From contig OZ025881.1 of NCBI GenBank assembly GCA_964019415.1, positions 2,731,780 to 2,795,779 on the forward strand: DNA of 64,000 nucleotides, written 5' to 3'. A program made the translations under genes and the position numbers. The first letter of the stretch is position 1; the number at the start of each line of letters is the position of its first letter. Positions 43,044 to 53,800 of the stretch are shown piece after piece. Under the pieces are notes generated by a model. The model was not told the origin of the DNA. It was given only the letters and a program-made list of their open reading frames with translations, and made no database searches. The DNA is from Ianthella basta. Taxonomy: Eukaryota; Porifera; Demospongiae; Verongiida; Ianthellidae.

Positions 43044-43143
43044 CACCCTAAACAGTACAGAACGCTAAACGTATATAACAGCTACTTATTAACAGAGTAG
43101 TCTGTTGCTGCCTGCTGTCTTTAAACTTACTTTGTTAGGCCCG

Positions 43144-43432
43144 CTATACAGTCAGTTTTTCTCTGCCTGCTATCTTCTGTAGTTGTTTGGCTAACTCAAG
43201 TATCCTAAGCTGGTCTGTAAATGTTACAACAGATGTAGTGTGTGTGGGGGGGTATGTCTTAGTGTGCACGAGTGTTGTGAAGGATGTTAGTGCAAAGGTA
43301 TATACATATGATGTAGTGCAGTCTAGCATGCTAGACCCTCCCTACATACTCACCTTGCTCTCGCTGTCTGTCCTGATTCCATCGGATTGTCCACTTTGGA
43401 TCCCACAGCACTGGGTTGGCTCCAAGGTCAGC
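43144..43432 (-). pseudogene. orphan last two exons of the SANBR-like gene
   Basis: Exons at 43354-43432 (79 bp) and 43144-43214 (71 bp) match SANBR-like exons 12 and 13 in unit B with equal lengths, intact splice sites and an open frame (NPVLWDPKWTIRWNQD, then LRILELAKQLQKIAG). All upstream exons are missing, so this is a by-product of the segmental duplication and has no expected product unless spliced from another transcript. Confidence 0.88.
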
Positions 43433-43472
43433 CTGCATGTGTGGATTTGTACACTAATGTACACACAACTAT

Positions 43473-44006
43473 CTTATTACGAGCAAGGCGGCCTTCAGCT
43501 GCACTCCCTCCGCGTCGCGTTGCCCAGTGGACGACACAAACCATCCATCACCATTTGGGTGATTGCAGGTGGGTGACACTGCCTGGGTATATATAGTGCT
43601 GATCTTGTTTGCATTGTCATGCACTTGCATGCACATATACATATAGCTACACCTACACCATGTCAATGTATTGCTTGGTCATGCCTTTCCTTAGCCAATA
43701 TGCCAGTGCCGAAGCCAAGCAAGCTTTCTGCCCAATAGCTTACTTCGCCATAGAGAAAGGCTCTCAGCAGCCCCAAGCGCTGACAGCTAAAGTACCCTAA
43801 AAACGAAACCTAAATAGTTAAATTTAAAATACCCACATACCAAGAGCCAGAGCAGTTCCCTTGCACCGGAAAATAATAAACTTCTGCGCAAGTGCACGTT
43901 GCGCCTGGGAGACCCAAACTGAGGAGCGCGGAGTGCCTAAGAGACGGCTGACTGCAAGGCACATGCACACTGCCAGAGCGGCGGTTACGTCATTGTGTCG
44001 TCCAAT
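43473..44006. repeat. dispersed repeat X, copy 2, at the duplication junction
   Basis: This is the inverse of 13821-14352. It begins within a few bases of where homology between units A and B ends, so it lies directly at the breakpoint. Confidence 0.75.
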
Positions 44007-44137
44007 ATAGAAAAATAGGCAGAATCAATGATAATGAGGAATACATAGGCACACATGTGCACTGCCTGATAATTTGACAAAATAATGCGTACATTACAGA
44101 ATGTCATGTCATTGTCATGTCATTGTCAGATTGCGAG

Positions 44138-46050
44138 TCATGCCGAGGGTACTCGACCCTCTGCAATCGCCAACTCGATCACTGCAGCAGATTGACGGGA
44201 GGAACGAGCAGACCTTGATCCTCTGATCGCTGCTATGGCTGCTCGCAGGAGACTGAATGACAGTTGGCACCGGAGGCACTGCATCACACAGCAGTACCTC
44301 TGTCCTCTCTTCTCAGCTATCAGTGCAGCTAGACGCTTGTAGGCAATTGTAGTTGATGGACCCATTCCTCCACATGCTGAGAAGACCAAGGGAGTGAACG
44401 AGCCATGTTCAATCTCTCTTATTCTTTGGTCATACAACCTTCGCTTCTCTCTCTCGTGTCTCTGAAAAGTCATCAAGATGTTAGGATTTTGGTTGGAGGC
44501 TGCCAGTGGGTTAAAAACTCTCACGTCAAAAAAATGCATCATGATGCTTGATCCAAAACCCCATACATCTGATGTCCATACGACTGTCATCTTGAACGTT
44601 GGCTGATCTCCCTTGTAGGTTCTCCCCAGTAAGCAGCTGCAACGGTGGTTCAATTTCTGTGGAGTGACTCACTTCGTCCATAAGCATGGCTGTAAGGTCA
44701 CAGATGTCATTGTGTCTGTGGATTGGAAGACCTCCTTTTGTGCAACTCAGAGCATGTTGTACAGAGTTTGCCTTGCCGCATGAGCATATGGAGGGAAGGT
44801 TGTTTGGAAGCCATCCATATCTTAACGCCAGGGCATCCCTGAAAGCTCCTTTATTCAGGGAAAAGCCATGTTCCTCAATCGGTAAGGTTCCTAACCACGC
44901 AGACGCTCCCTTCTCTTGTGCTAGAGTGGCTGCATTCTTGAGTGGTGCTGTTCAGTGCCTCCAAAGTCATCTTCATCTCACCCTCCTGTCGCTTCTTGTT
45001 CTGTTGTCTGACCCTTTTCCTGGCCTCATTTTGTTGAGCCTCAACTTCAGCAGTATGAACTGCACTCTTCTTCTGTAGGGAGCACATAAGTGGCTCTGAG
45101 ACAAGGAAGGAGTTGGCTAACTCATTATCAGCAATATCTGGCAAGATGGGAATTCCTAGGCCTCCTAGGTTCGTGGGTAGAGCAAACAGCCTCCTTTCTG
45201 CATCACTGATGTTTTTTTCCCTCTTATGGCTGGTATCACTTTGTGGCAAATGACATCCTCTACAGGATGCAACATCTCTGAGATGCCTCGTGTGGTTCTT
45301 GCTAGGAAAGACCATTTATGTTTCAGACTAAAGACTAGTGCTGAATAGGCCGCTTGGGGTTGGGAAGCAGCTATGTCTGCCAACTTCTCTAGCTCACGTA
45401 CCCACTGGTCAACCTTCTCCCTCACGAAGGCTTCTTTGAAGAAAGTGACACCGATGGCCGAGCCAAGGTATCTACCTCTGGCAGAAGTAAGTTGGATTCC
45501 AGTGTCTCCAAAGACTGCTTGGGCTTCTGGAAGCCATTGTTCCTTCACAACTAGAAGACACTTTGATGGATTTGGGAAGTAACCGAAGCTAGGACCAACC
45601 TTCTGCAATTCATCCCACCATTTCCTAAGGCTCTTGATAGCTCCAGCTGCAGAAGAGTCATCCACATACCAGATTTGTGAGGCCAAGTGCTTAAGACGCA
45701 GGATCAGCGGAAGTATGCCAATAGCATACATTGACATCGCCAAGGGGTCTCCTTGGGTTGTGCCCTTCCTGGATTGTATGGTCTCCCCATTGATGAAAAG
45801 TGACGGTTCCAATCGGTAGGTGTTCCCCAGGGTAGCTGCAAAGGCCGGGCACAGTGACTGAACATTCATCAAAGTGGCTTGGCGATTCAGATTGTTGAAT
45901 GCATTAGAAGCATCAATGAGCAGTATCCCTTCCGTTGTATCCTCATGAAACAGCTCTTCCAACTCCAGCTCTTTGTGTCGTCCAATCAAATGCCTGTTTT
46001 TAATGCCACGCACAAGCAAACGAACGAACATACAGACTGGAAAAGATTAA
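44138..46050 (-). mobile_element. 5'-truncated non-LTR retrotransposon (reverse transcriptase)
   Basis: Minus-strand frames encode RT blocks LLIDASNAFNNLNR, GTTQGDPLAMSMYAIG, the WYVDDSSAAG active site, and FGYFPNPSKCLLVV. Further on come CSCGKANSVQHALSC with RHND, and a C-terminal region FFDVRVFNP, then IREIEHGSFTPLVFSACGG, seen in a class of invertebrate LINEs that probably use a nuclease of the PD-(D/E)XK type. The frame shifts at least twice, and the first RT blocks and 5' end are missing, so it is dead. Its 5' edge coincides with the start of duplication unit B. Confidence 0.75.
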
Positions 46051-46140
46051 ATATAAGTAGATGAAGATGTGCACCTTTGGCAGCTGCATCAGTTCATATA
46101 TTATTGGCTCTCCACACTGCAGCTCTGTATAACGCCCGGA

Positions 46141-46160
46141 GGGGGGGGGGGGGGGGGGGG
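46141..46160. repeat. poly-G tract
   Basis: An uninterrupted run of about 20 G; unit A has GGGGGGG at 24931. Similar runs occur at 55043-55057 (G) and 59143-59159 (C). Confidence 0.9.
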
Positions 46161-48773
46161 AGAGGAGGCAGGAGTGATCGAGTGACTCACATGCATGCCA
46201 GACTCACTACTTATAGTGTATATAGTATGGTGGGGAGGTCTGTAGGACCAGGGTAAATATGAGTGCAGAGATCATATACATTGGTAGCCTTGTTCCCAGG
46301 CCGTCCACATTAATTACTGCATAGGCAGTCTTAACATGGACGGCCTGAGAACAAGGCTAATATCTCAACTATAGACCGACCCACTGTACTCTATATGTAT
46401 GTATACATCCTGGGCTAAGCTAGACCCAGCCTGTACATACGTATGACTGATAATCAGTCTAGTATACCCGGTATTGTACTCACTCATATCTGCGTTCCTT
46501 GCAAAGTAGGTCTTGTGAATTTCTTCTAACGTCAGACATCCTTCGTGGTGCAATTTGCCAATTTGCTTCTTCAGCCTGTCTGCTGCCAGCCAAAAGTCTA
46601 AGGGGATACAATTGTCCTCGCCCTTCTTGCTGAGCATGAGAAACTCTCGAAAGCATTTTACGTGCTCAGGATCATGGAGCAACTCTTGGAAGGTCCTGGA
46701 GGGAAGGTGGGTGGTACGTTAGAGCGTTTGTATGCTTTTGCATGCGCATGCGTGTGTGTGTGCTTGAATGTATGTATGTATGTACAGTATGTACGTATGT
46801 ACGTATGTATGTATGTATGATCCACTAACTTTGGCCTGGGTGGGACCTTTGCCTTGCCTGTGATAGTGTGAGAGTTTCTGTTGAGGGTTTGGCAGAGAAT
46901 GTAACACCTTCTCTTTCTTGGGGAGAGCACCGTCTGCATGGCCAGAGTGGTAACTGTAGGAGGGACAATGTGATGGTGGAAGAACCAGCCTGCACTGGAC
47001 TGGCGACGCCTTCTCTCTGCATGCTTCTGCTCCTCAGTGGGAGCAACATTAACCAGTGCCCGCAAACCAGTGACAGGGAGATGATGGTAGAAGTTGTCGA
47101 TGATGCCATGGCAACAGCTCAACATGGCAGTAGCGTATGCCCTCCACATGTCCTCATTACAGTTGACATCATTTCCATAAGTGTCATCAATGATGGTAGA
47201 TAGGGAGGGAGAGGACACAGGTCTGCTTACACACTTCTGGTGGAACTTCTCCCAGTCACTGGAGAGAAACTTCTGCCATGGTTTCAGCAGTAGCTACAGA
47301 CATAGATGAGATACACAGTGAATGGTGGTTTCTACATACTGATCTGGGCCACCTACCCAACGTGGTACCATTCCGTTTGGAACGGTTCACATTAGAACCG
47401 TTCCATGCCTGTTTACGTACACTATGAAATGAACCGTTCCAGAACCGTTCCTTCATGTAGTGTACGTGAATGTACTGTTAGCAGGGATGTATATATGATT
47501 GTACTGAATGTATTCGTAAACATACTCACCTTTGACACAAACCTCTGTGAGGCTATTAGCTGGTCTTTGCCAAGTCCAAGGGGAAGTGCCTCCATGAGTC
47601 GGCACCGCTGCACAGGAGGGAACCTCACTTGCTTTGTCGCTGTCTCCTTCACATGCTTGGTCAACAGTTCTTCGGGGGAGGTGGCATATGGGACCAAGTA
47701 CCGGTGAAGGGAAGGCTCCATTGTGTGGTTGTACCTCTTGGACTCTGCAGTGTTGTCAAGGGCGACCAGGTACTCCACTGCCTGCCAGTGTAGGAGACAG
47801 TTGACAATGGGTGCACCTCCTACCACAGTCTGGAGGTGTACTAGGAAGGGGCCACCAGCCCACACATCGCAGCGGAGGGAGGCCACGAGGTGGTCATTTA
47901 GCTGCTCCATTGGAAGTTGGTCCAGTTTACTTGAACAGCCTTGAGAAAGATTGGAAACTGGAGGCAGCAATGGTTGGGGAATGGAGCACTGAAACAAGTC
48001 TGGTTTAGGTGGCTCATCCACTTCGCCACTTTCAGCTGCAACTTCCATGGGTGGCAGTGGCTTGCTGGGTTCTGAGACTCTTTCTTCATGTAGAGATGAA
48101 GTATCATCCACCTCTTCTCCCTCATCCACTCTGCTGTCCTTGTGGTTGTTGCTATCTTCCTCTTGACCTCCAAGGGAGTGTGCAAACTGCCTTAGCCAAT
48201 ACCCACTCAGCTCCCTCAAGGCAAGCTGCTGATTTTGCCTTAGACACCTCACCATCTTTCCCACTTCAACAGTCTTCAAGGCTTCAAAGTCCTCAAGGGA
48301 TGGCTTGTTTCTGCCATATAAACTAATGGTGAGGGGATTCAAAAGCTGCTCAGGTAGTTTGAACCTGCTGTCATCACGGGTGAAGACGTGCAGGATAGCC
48401 AGAGCCAGCTTCCCCTGCCTCTTCTCATCACCAAGCTGCTTCAGGTGCTCAACAGCACAGCAATAGTGCAGAACCAGATAGCCAAGACCACCGCTTAGAA
48501 ACTTCTTGAACTGGAGGAAGTCATCCATGTCCAAGAAGTGATAATCATCTGTCCTCAGCTGTCTGGCAACTTGGTAATCCACAAAGAGTGGACTACGCCA
48601 GAAGTAGGGCAGCCTCACCTGGTGAACCCACTGCATGAGGTCCTTATTGGTGATCTACATGTACAAGGAGGGATCACAGCAAATAGAGCTTGGCAGGATT
48701 GCATTTCATAATTTGTATTGCTAGCTAGCTGTCCAGTGTTGTCTTTAAATTAATTCACTTTATTCTGCAACTT

Positions 48774-49565
48774 TTTGCGGACCTTTTTGCGGATGACATG
48801 GTGGTAATGGCAGAATCAGTGGAAGGGCTACAGCACAATTTACAGGTGATGAGTGATGTGCTGAGCAGGTGGGAGCTGAGGGTGAATTGGAGAAAGACTA
48901 AAGTGATGAGGATTGCAAGGAAGAGAGAGGAATGTGAAGTCAAAATTGATGAAGAGATAATAGAACAGGTAGATGTAATGAAGTACTTGGGTGTGATGAT
49001 TAGTAGTGATGGGAGAATGGAGAAGGAAGTAGAGGCAAGGATTGGGGGTGCAACACGGGTGATCGGAGGGTTGAATGATGTAGTACTGAGAAGGAAGGAA
49101 TTGAGCAGGAGCACTAAGCTGAAAGTAGTGAATGCCACAGTGACGCCAACATTATTGTATGGTTGTGAGACGTGGACTCTATCTAAGCAGCAGCAACTGA
49201 AAGTGCAGGCCACCCAGATGAAGGTGTTGAGGCGGATCGAAGGTGTGACTAGGTTGGATCGGATGAGAAATGTAGACATTAGGGAGAAGTTGAGACAAGA
49301 AAGTGTTTTGGATGCAGTGAAGAGAAGGCAGGAGAAGTGGAGGGTTAGACTGGAAGAAATGAGCAATGAGAGGTTAACAAAGAAAGTTTTTGTTGGAGAG
49401 ATGGAGGGGAAGAGACCAAGAGGAAGACCACGCTCAAGATGGACAGATAATTTTAAATAGCTTCATATCGTATAACTAACTACTTGCCATGCTAACATAT
49501 CAGTGTATAAGTATAGGGATGACCTCCAGTATTGGAGATGTATCCATTTTGGTTATTGAATTGAA
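48774..49565 (+). mobile_element. 5'-truncated RTE/BovB-like LINE, 792 bp
   Basis: A 14-bp target duplication TTATTCTGCAACTT lies at 48760-48773 and 49566-49579; unit A has it once. The plus-strand frame begins inside the RT with FADDMVVMAES and continues KYLGVMISSDGRM, LLYGCETWTL and RPRGRPRSRW, ending at 49460. The 3' tail is TTATTGAATTGAA. Only the RT C-terminal part survives. It sits 16 bp inside intron 2 of the RGS22-like partial copy without destroying the splice site, because the duplication regenerated GTAAGT. Confidence 0.93.
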
Positions 49566-49909
49566 TTATTCTGCAACTTACATGAAGATTGCTGTTGACC
49601 GGGGGAGTTGAAACCAGGGTGCCAGCTGAGACATCATATGAGAATCGGTGGCTGAATATCTAAGAAAAACAAGAGACAAAGATGTAGTCATTATCTATAA
49701 TCATACTGTACATTCAAACAGCTACTGGTATAGCTAGCTATAGCTATGCACATGCTCAGGGTCCTGAAGTGTTGTCCATCTATGGCCTTATTATACATTT
49801 ACAGAGCAGTTTGACTTACTGGTAGATTGAGATGAGTAGTGAAGTAGCTCCTGAAAAGGCTATCTGATTTTAAAAGTTCCTTAAAAGCACCAAACTCAGG
49901 TAGTTCCAT

Positions 49910-50826
49910 CAAAAGTGCTTAGCTAACTAGCTAGGTAGCTAGTGACTCGGCTACACTAGTGTACTTTAGTAAATGTGTGTAGACATACATAGCTACATGT
50001 GTATATATCTGATAGTGGGATTCAAGTCCACCAATCAGTTGTGCGCGATTGTGTACATGATGTCACGGCCCGGACTGGTACGTATACAGTATAGCGCTTT
50101 GTCGACCAATCAGTTGCACCAAGAGTATATAAGAGATGAGAGTATGCAACCGCGTATCCCTGCGTGTATAACAGCATTTTTCTAAAATGACGTAGCAATA
50201 CGTCACACGTGGGCATGGTAACGCTACTTAATATTCTGATGTAATGGATGAATACTATTAACTCGATCCGTCAGTCTGTACGTACTCGGCATCGATTGCG
50301 CAGCTCTTCGGTTTGTTAGTCGGGAGTTTCAACGATGTCCAGGACCAGCTGGTTGACGCTGGTCTCTTCCCTGGATAGATCGAGCCTAGAACTTTATGCG
50401 TAGCCACCGTGAGGACAGCGCTGTGACCCACATCCACGCTTGCTGTTTTGGTCCTTCCTCGCGGCCGCTGCAGAGGTGCTCTGGACATCGTTGCAACTCC
50501 CAACTAACAAACCGAAGGGCTCGCAATCGTTGCCGAGTACATCAGACTGGCAGATCGAGTTAATAGTATTCATCCATTACATCAGACTATTAAGTAGCGT
50601 TACCATGCCCACGTGTGACGCGTTGCTGCGTCATTTTAGAAAAATGCTGTTACGGGCGCCTATACGCGGTTGCACACTCTCATCTCTTATCTACTCTTGG
50701 TTGCACGTAAGTGTGTATTCTTGACGTCACTATAAGAAAGACTCATGTTGACCAATTTATGACGTCATCGCTCCATTTATATAAATTTCAATGCTATAGT
50801 ATGCAATACAAAGACAGACGCAGAAA
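49910..50826. promoter_or_regulatory. divergent RGS22-like / Derlin B promoter, split by a fold-back element
   Basis: Without the insertion at 50120-50699 the start codons would be about 340 bp apart. TGACGTCA occurs at 50722-50729 and 50760-50767; the counterpart of one unit A site has changed to TGATGTCA (about 50058). CCAATCAG boxes are kept. Confidence 0.6.
50120..50699. mobile_element. 580-bp fold-back element, 7-bp duplication
   Basis: Two inverted arms of about 220 bp start CAAGAGTA and share GATGAGAGT.TGCAACCGCG and GTTTGTTAGTCGGGAG-type blocks, around a spacer near 50350-50480. GTTGCAC is duplicated at 50113-50119 and 50700-50706; unit A has it once near 28113. There is no coding capacity. 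Part of an arm recurs at about 35775-35835. Confidence 0.85.
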
Positions 50827-53800
50827 ATGGCGGAAGACAGTATCGCAGATTGGTTCAGAAGTATACCCAAAATCACCCGTTGGTGGTTCTCTCTATCTGT
50901 TATTATCCCTATTCTGGCACGATTTGGACTACTAAACGGAGAATGGCTAATTTTGTGGTACGAACCTCTTGTGTACCGCTTTCAGGTCAGTCGACAGGAG
51001 TCTTTATAGAACTAGTCTCGCGGGGCCAGACCTAGTCTCGTCCCCAGCCCACTTCCGGCCGCCATTTTGCAATGGCCCGAAAGGTGGTCTGGCACATTTG
51101 CTCGATATTTTGATACCGCCCTTGGGGCGCTTGCCAAAATTTTGGCAAGCGCCTTCATGTCTTGCGATACGCAATTTAGCAGCTTCATTCGCTCACCTAC
51201 GTGAGTCATATTTAGGTATTCTATCAAATGAGATCAAACTGTACCCAATTTTACCGCTTTCACAATTTTGAAGGGTGGCCTGGTACAGTTTCTCAATGTC
51301 CGTTACCGCCCTTTGAGGCGATTCTAGCAAGCGCCCCGATCATTGTGCTTCTTGCAGGCAGGAGACGCAACATACCGAAAGTTTTTAATTAATCACAATA
51401 TCGAGCAAATGTGCCAGACCACCTTTTGGGGGGCTGGGAACGAGACTAGGCCAGACCCTATTTCGGTATTGCGCAAGCGCCCTATTCTTCGGGCGGGCGG
51501 GTTACGCAAGACCGAAAGAAAAGGGTCTGGCCCCGCGAGACTATTATAGAACCTGAGCCGACGTTCTCAACGAATGAAAAGCAACTGTCCTTATTCCTTA
51601 GATATGGCGCTTGGTGACGAGCTTTTTCTACTTCCCTATAATGCCTCACACGGGCTTCATGTACCTGGTGAACCTGTATTTCCTGTACAACTACTCGCTG
51701 CGTCTGGAGACAGGTGTGTGTGTGTGTGCGTGCGTGCGTGCGTGTGTGTGTGTGTGCGTGTGCGTGTGCATGTGTGTGTGATGTAGCCCATTCTCTGAAC
51801 ATTTGCCCACAGGTGTGTTTGCTGGACGGCCTGCAGATTACCTATTCATGCTCATATTCAGTGGAGTCGCCATTATAGTATCCTCAACACAGCATGTGCA
51901 AGGGATAGTCCAGCTACTCAAGATTTAAGCCAGTCAAATTCCCCTAGTTGATGAACTTACATTTACTGAACTGTCGAAATGCAAAGTATCACTTCTAACC
52001 AACCTGTGGTGTGTAATGTGTGAGAATGCAGCGACTAAGTGTGTAGCACACTCCAGCTTAATGTGGTGTGGTGCACGTGCATCAATTTCTGTTACAGGAA
52101 GTATTTTGTTATGAAAGGCATGTTTATTGTAGTGGTGGTTCTAGCGTGTTGCTAGAATCACCACCACAATAATGTTGAGTGTTGTAGTAGTTGTCCTTGA
52201 CTGGCCAAGATTCTTGGTCTGTTGTTGGAGCTTTATCTCCTGATGCTGCCTCTGATCATGGCGGCATTGTACTTTTGGTGTCAGCTGAACAGGGACACTG
52301 TGATCACCTTCTGGTTCGGCACCCAATTCAAGGTACGTAAATGAGTGCTGGAATGGGGCAAGTCTTGTATTGCACACGAGAGGTGTTAGTGTATCGTGCT
52401 GTACTCAATAGTTTGGGAGCTGTTGATCACTGGCTGGTTTACACAGAATGCAATGTATTCTCTAATACTGATATATGCAGTTTCCACTGTACCAGGGGAG
52501 GCTGGCTGCCTTCTGCAGTGACCACTATAGCCAGGTTCCACTGTACCAGGGGAGGCTGGCTGCCTTATCCAGCAATCAAAGTCTATAGACAGTTTGCTCT
52601 GACATTAGGTAGTAAAGTGAAACCTTTATAGTGTGGATACCCTTGGGAACAAGAGTAGTGTCCTGTTTATAGGGGTGTCCACATTTCAGAGGTACGTACA
52701 TACGTATGGCTTATATGCTCATGTATTAAACAGTTGTGTACTTTGCGTGAATGTTGCATCATCCTTATCAGAAGAATATGTACTGGTAGAGGCAGTTCGC
52801 TTGGGTATTTGGCGTATGCGTCATTTGTGCAGACAATTTTAAACGATAGCTATTTGTGCTGAGCTTTCCCATGCTAAAGATACTTTAGAAACCCTTAGTG
52901 TATAGATGATTCATAGCGCTTGCCAATTTCTATGCTGTTCCTGCCACTTGCCTGTATATTAGTGGTGCAAAACACTAAGTGGCCAACTGTCCGGATTATC
53001 AGGTTAGATTTATACGCTGCTGTATAGGCTGGTGCACCAGGTGCTGCCCACAATACAGGATAACAGGGTGTCCGTGTTTCAAGGGGAAGTTTATATTGGT
53101 AGAATAGGACCAATCATTGGGAATTGAAATAGTGTCCACATAATTGAGGTGTCCACTTTTCAGGGGTGTTTGCAAGGCAGGGTTCCACTGTATAAGTCAT
53201 TACAGTGGGAAACAATTAAAGGATACTGTATATTGCCTTCACTAGCTGTGACCATGCTTACATGTCCTCCCACCTCAGGCCATGTACTTGCCCTGGATAC
53301 TGCTTTTGTTCAACTTTATTCTCCGTGGAAAGTGAGCTACACCACACCAGAACTTGAAACATACTCATTTCTTCTTGCAAAAATGTACTTCCCTCACTGT
53401 CTCTGCTCCACCCTCCTTCCCTCCCCCCCCCCCCCCCACACACACACAACTCTAGCTTTTGGAGTGACTTGGTTGGCATTCTTGCTGGCCACCTCTACTT
53501 CTTTGTCATGTTCAAGTATCCTCAGGACTTCGGGGGACAGGTCCTTGTCTCAACACCACAGATCTTGTGAGTTTTCTACATCACAGCACTCTACTGCACA
53601 TTATCTATGGCCTGGCCCTTATATTATTCATAGGCAATGTCGGTACGTGTGTGTGTTAGGTGTGACGTAGCCCAGACCCACTTCCAGCCATTTTATATTG
53701 CGCAAAGGGCAGGAAGTGGGTCTGGTAGATTTGCCAGGTGTCGATGTTCAATACCCCAGGAATAGGTGGGCGTGAAATGTTAATGACGCTTTGATATTTG

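Larger units (their letters stand above)
24850..43470. repeat. segmental duplication, unit A
   Basis: This unit matches 46055-55300 in the same orientation and order. It contains RGS22-like exons 1-5 and part of 6, the divergent promoter, all seven Derlin exons and the last two SANBR exons. The left limit lies inside RGS22-like exon 6 and the right limit inside a SANBR intron (homology stops after ATGTACACACAACTA). It is about twice as long as unit B because of transposon insertions in Derlin introns. Confidence 0.93.
46055..49909 (-). pseudogene. RGS22-like partial copy (exons 1-5 plus part of 6)
   Basis: Exons 49820-49909, 49582-49659, 47530-48654, 46830-47293 and 46484-46695 have exactly the lengths of the full gene's exons 1-5 and remain open. 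Exon 6 (from 46124) is cut after PKVHIF, where the sequence enters the retrotransposon. By eye exon 3 differs from the full copy at about 16 of 375 codons. A transcript would give an N-terminal RGS22-like fragment lacking the later RGS region. It shares a divergent promoter with Derlin B. A LINE sits in intron 2. Confidence 0.88.
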
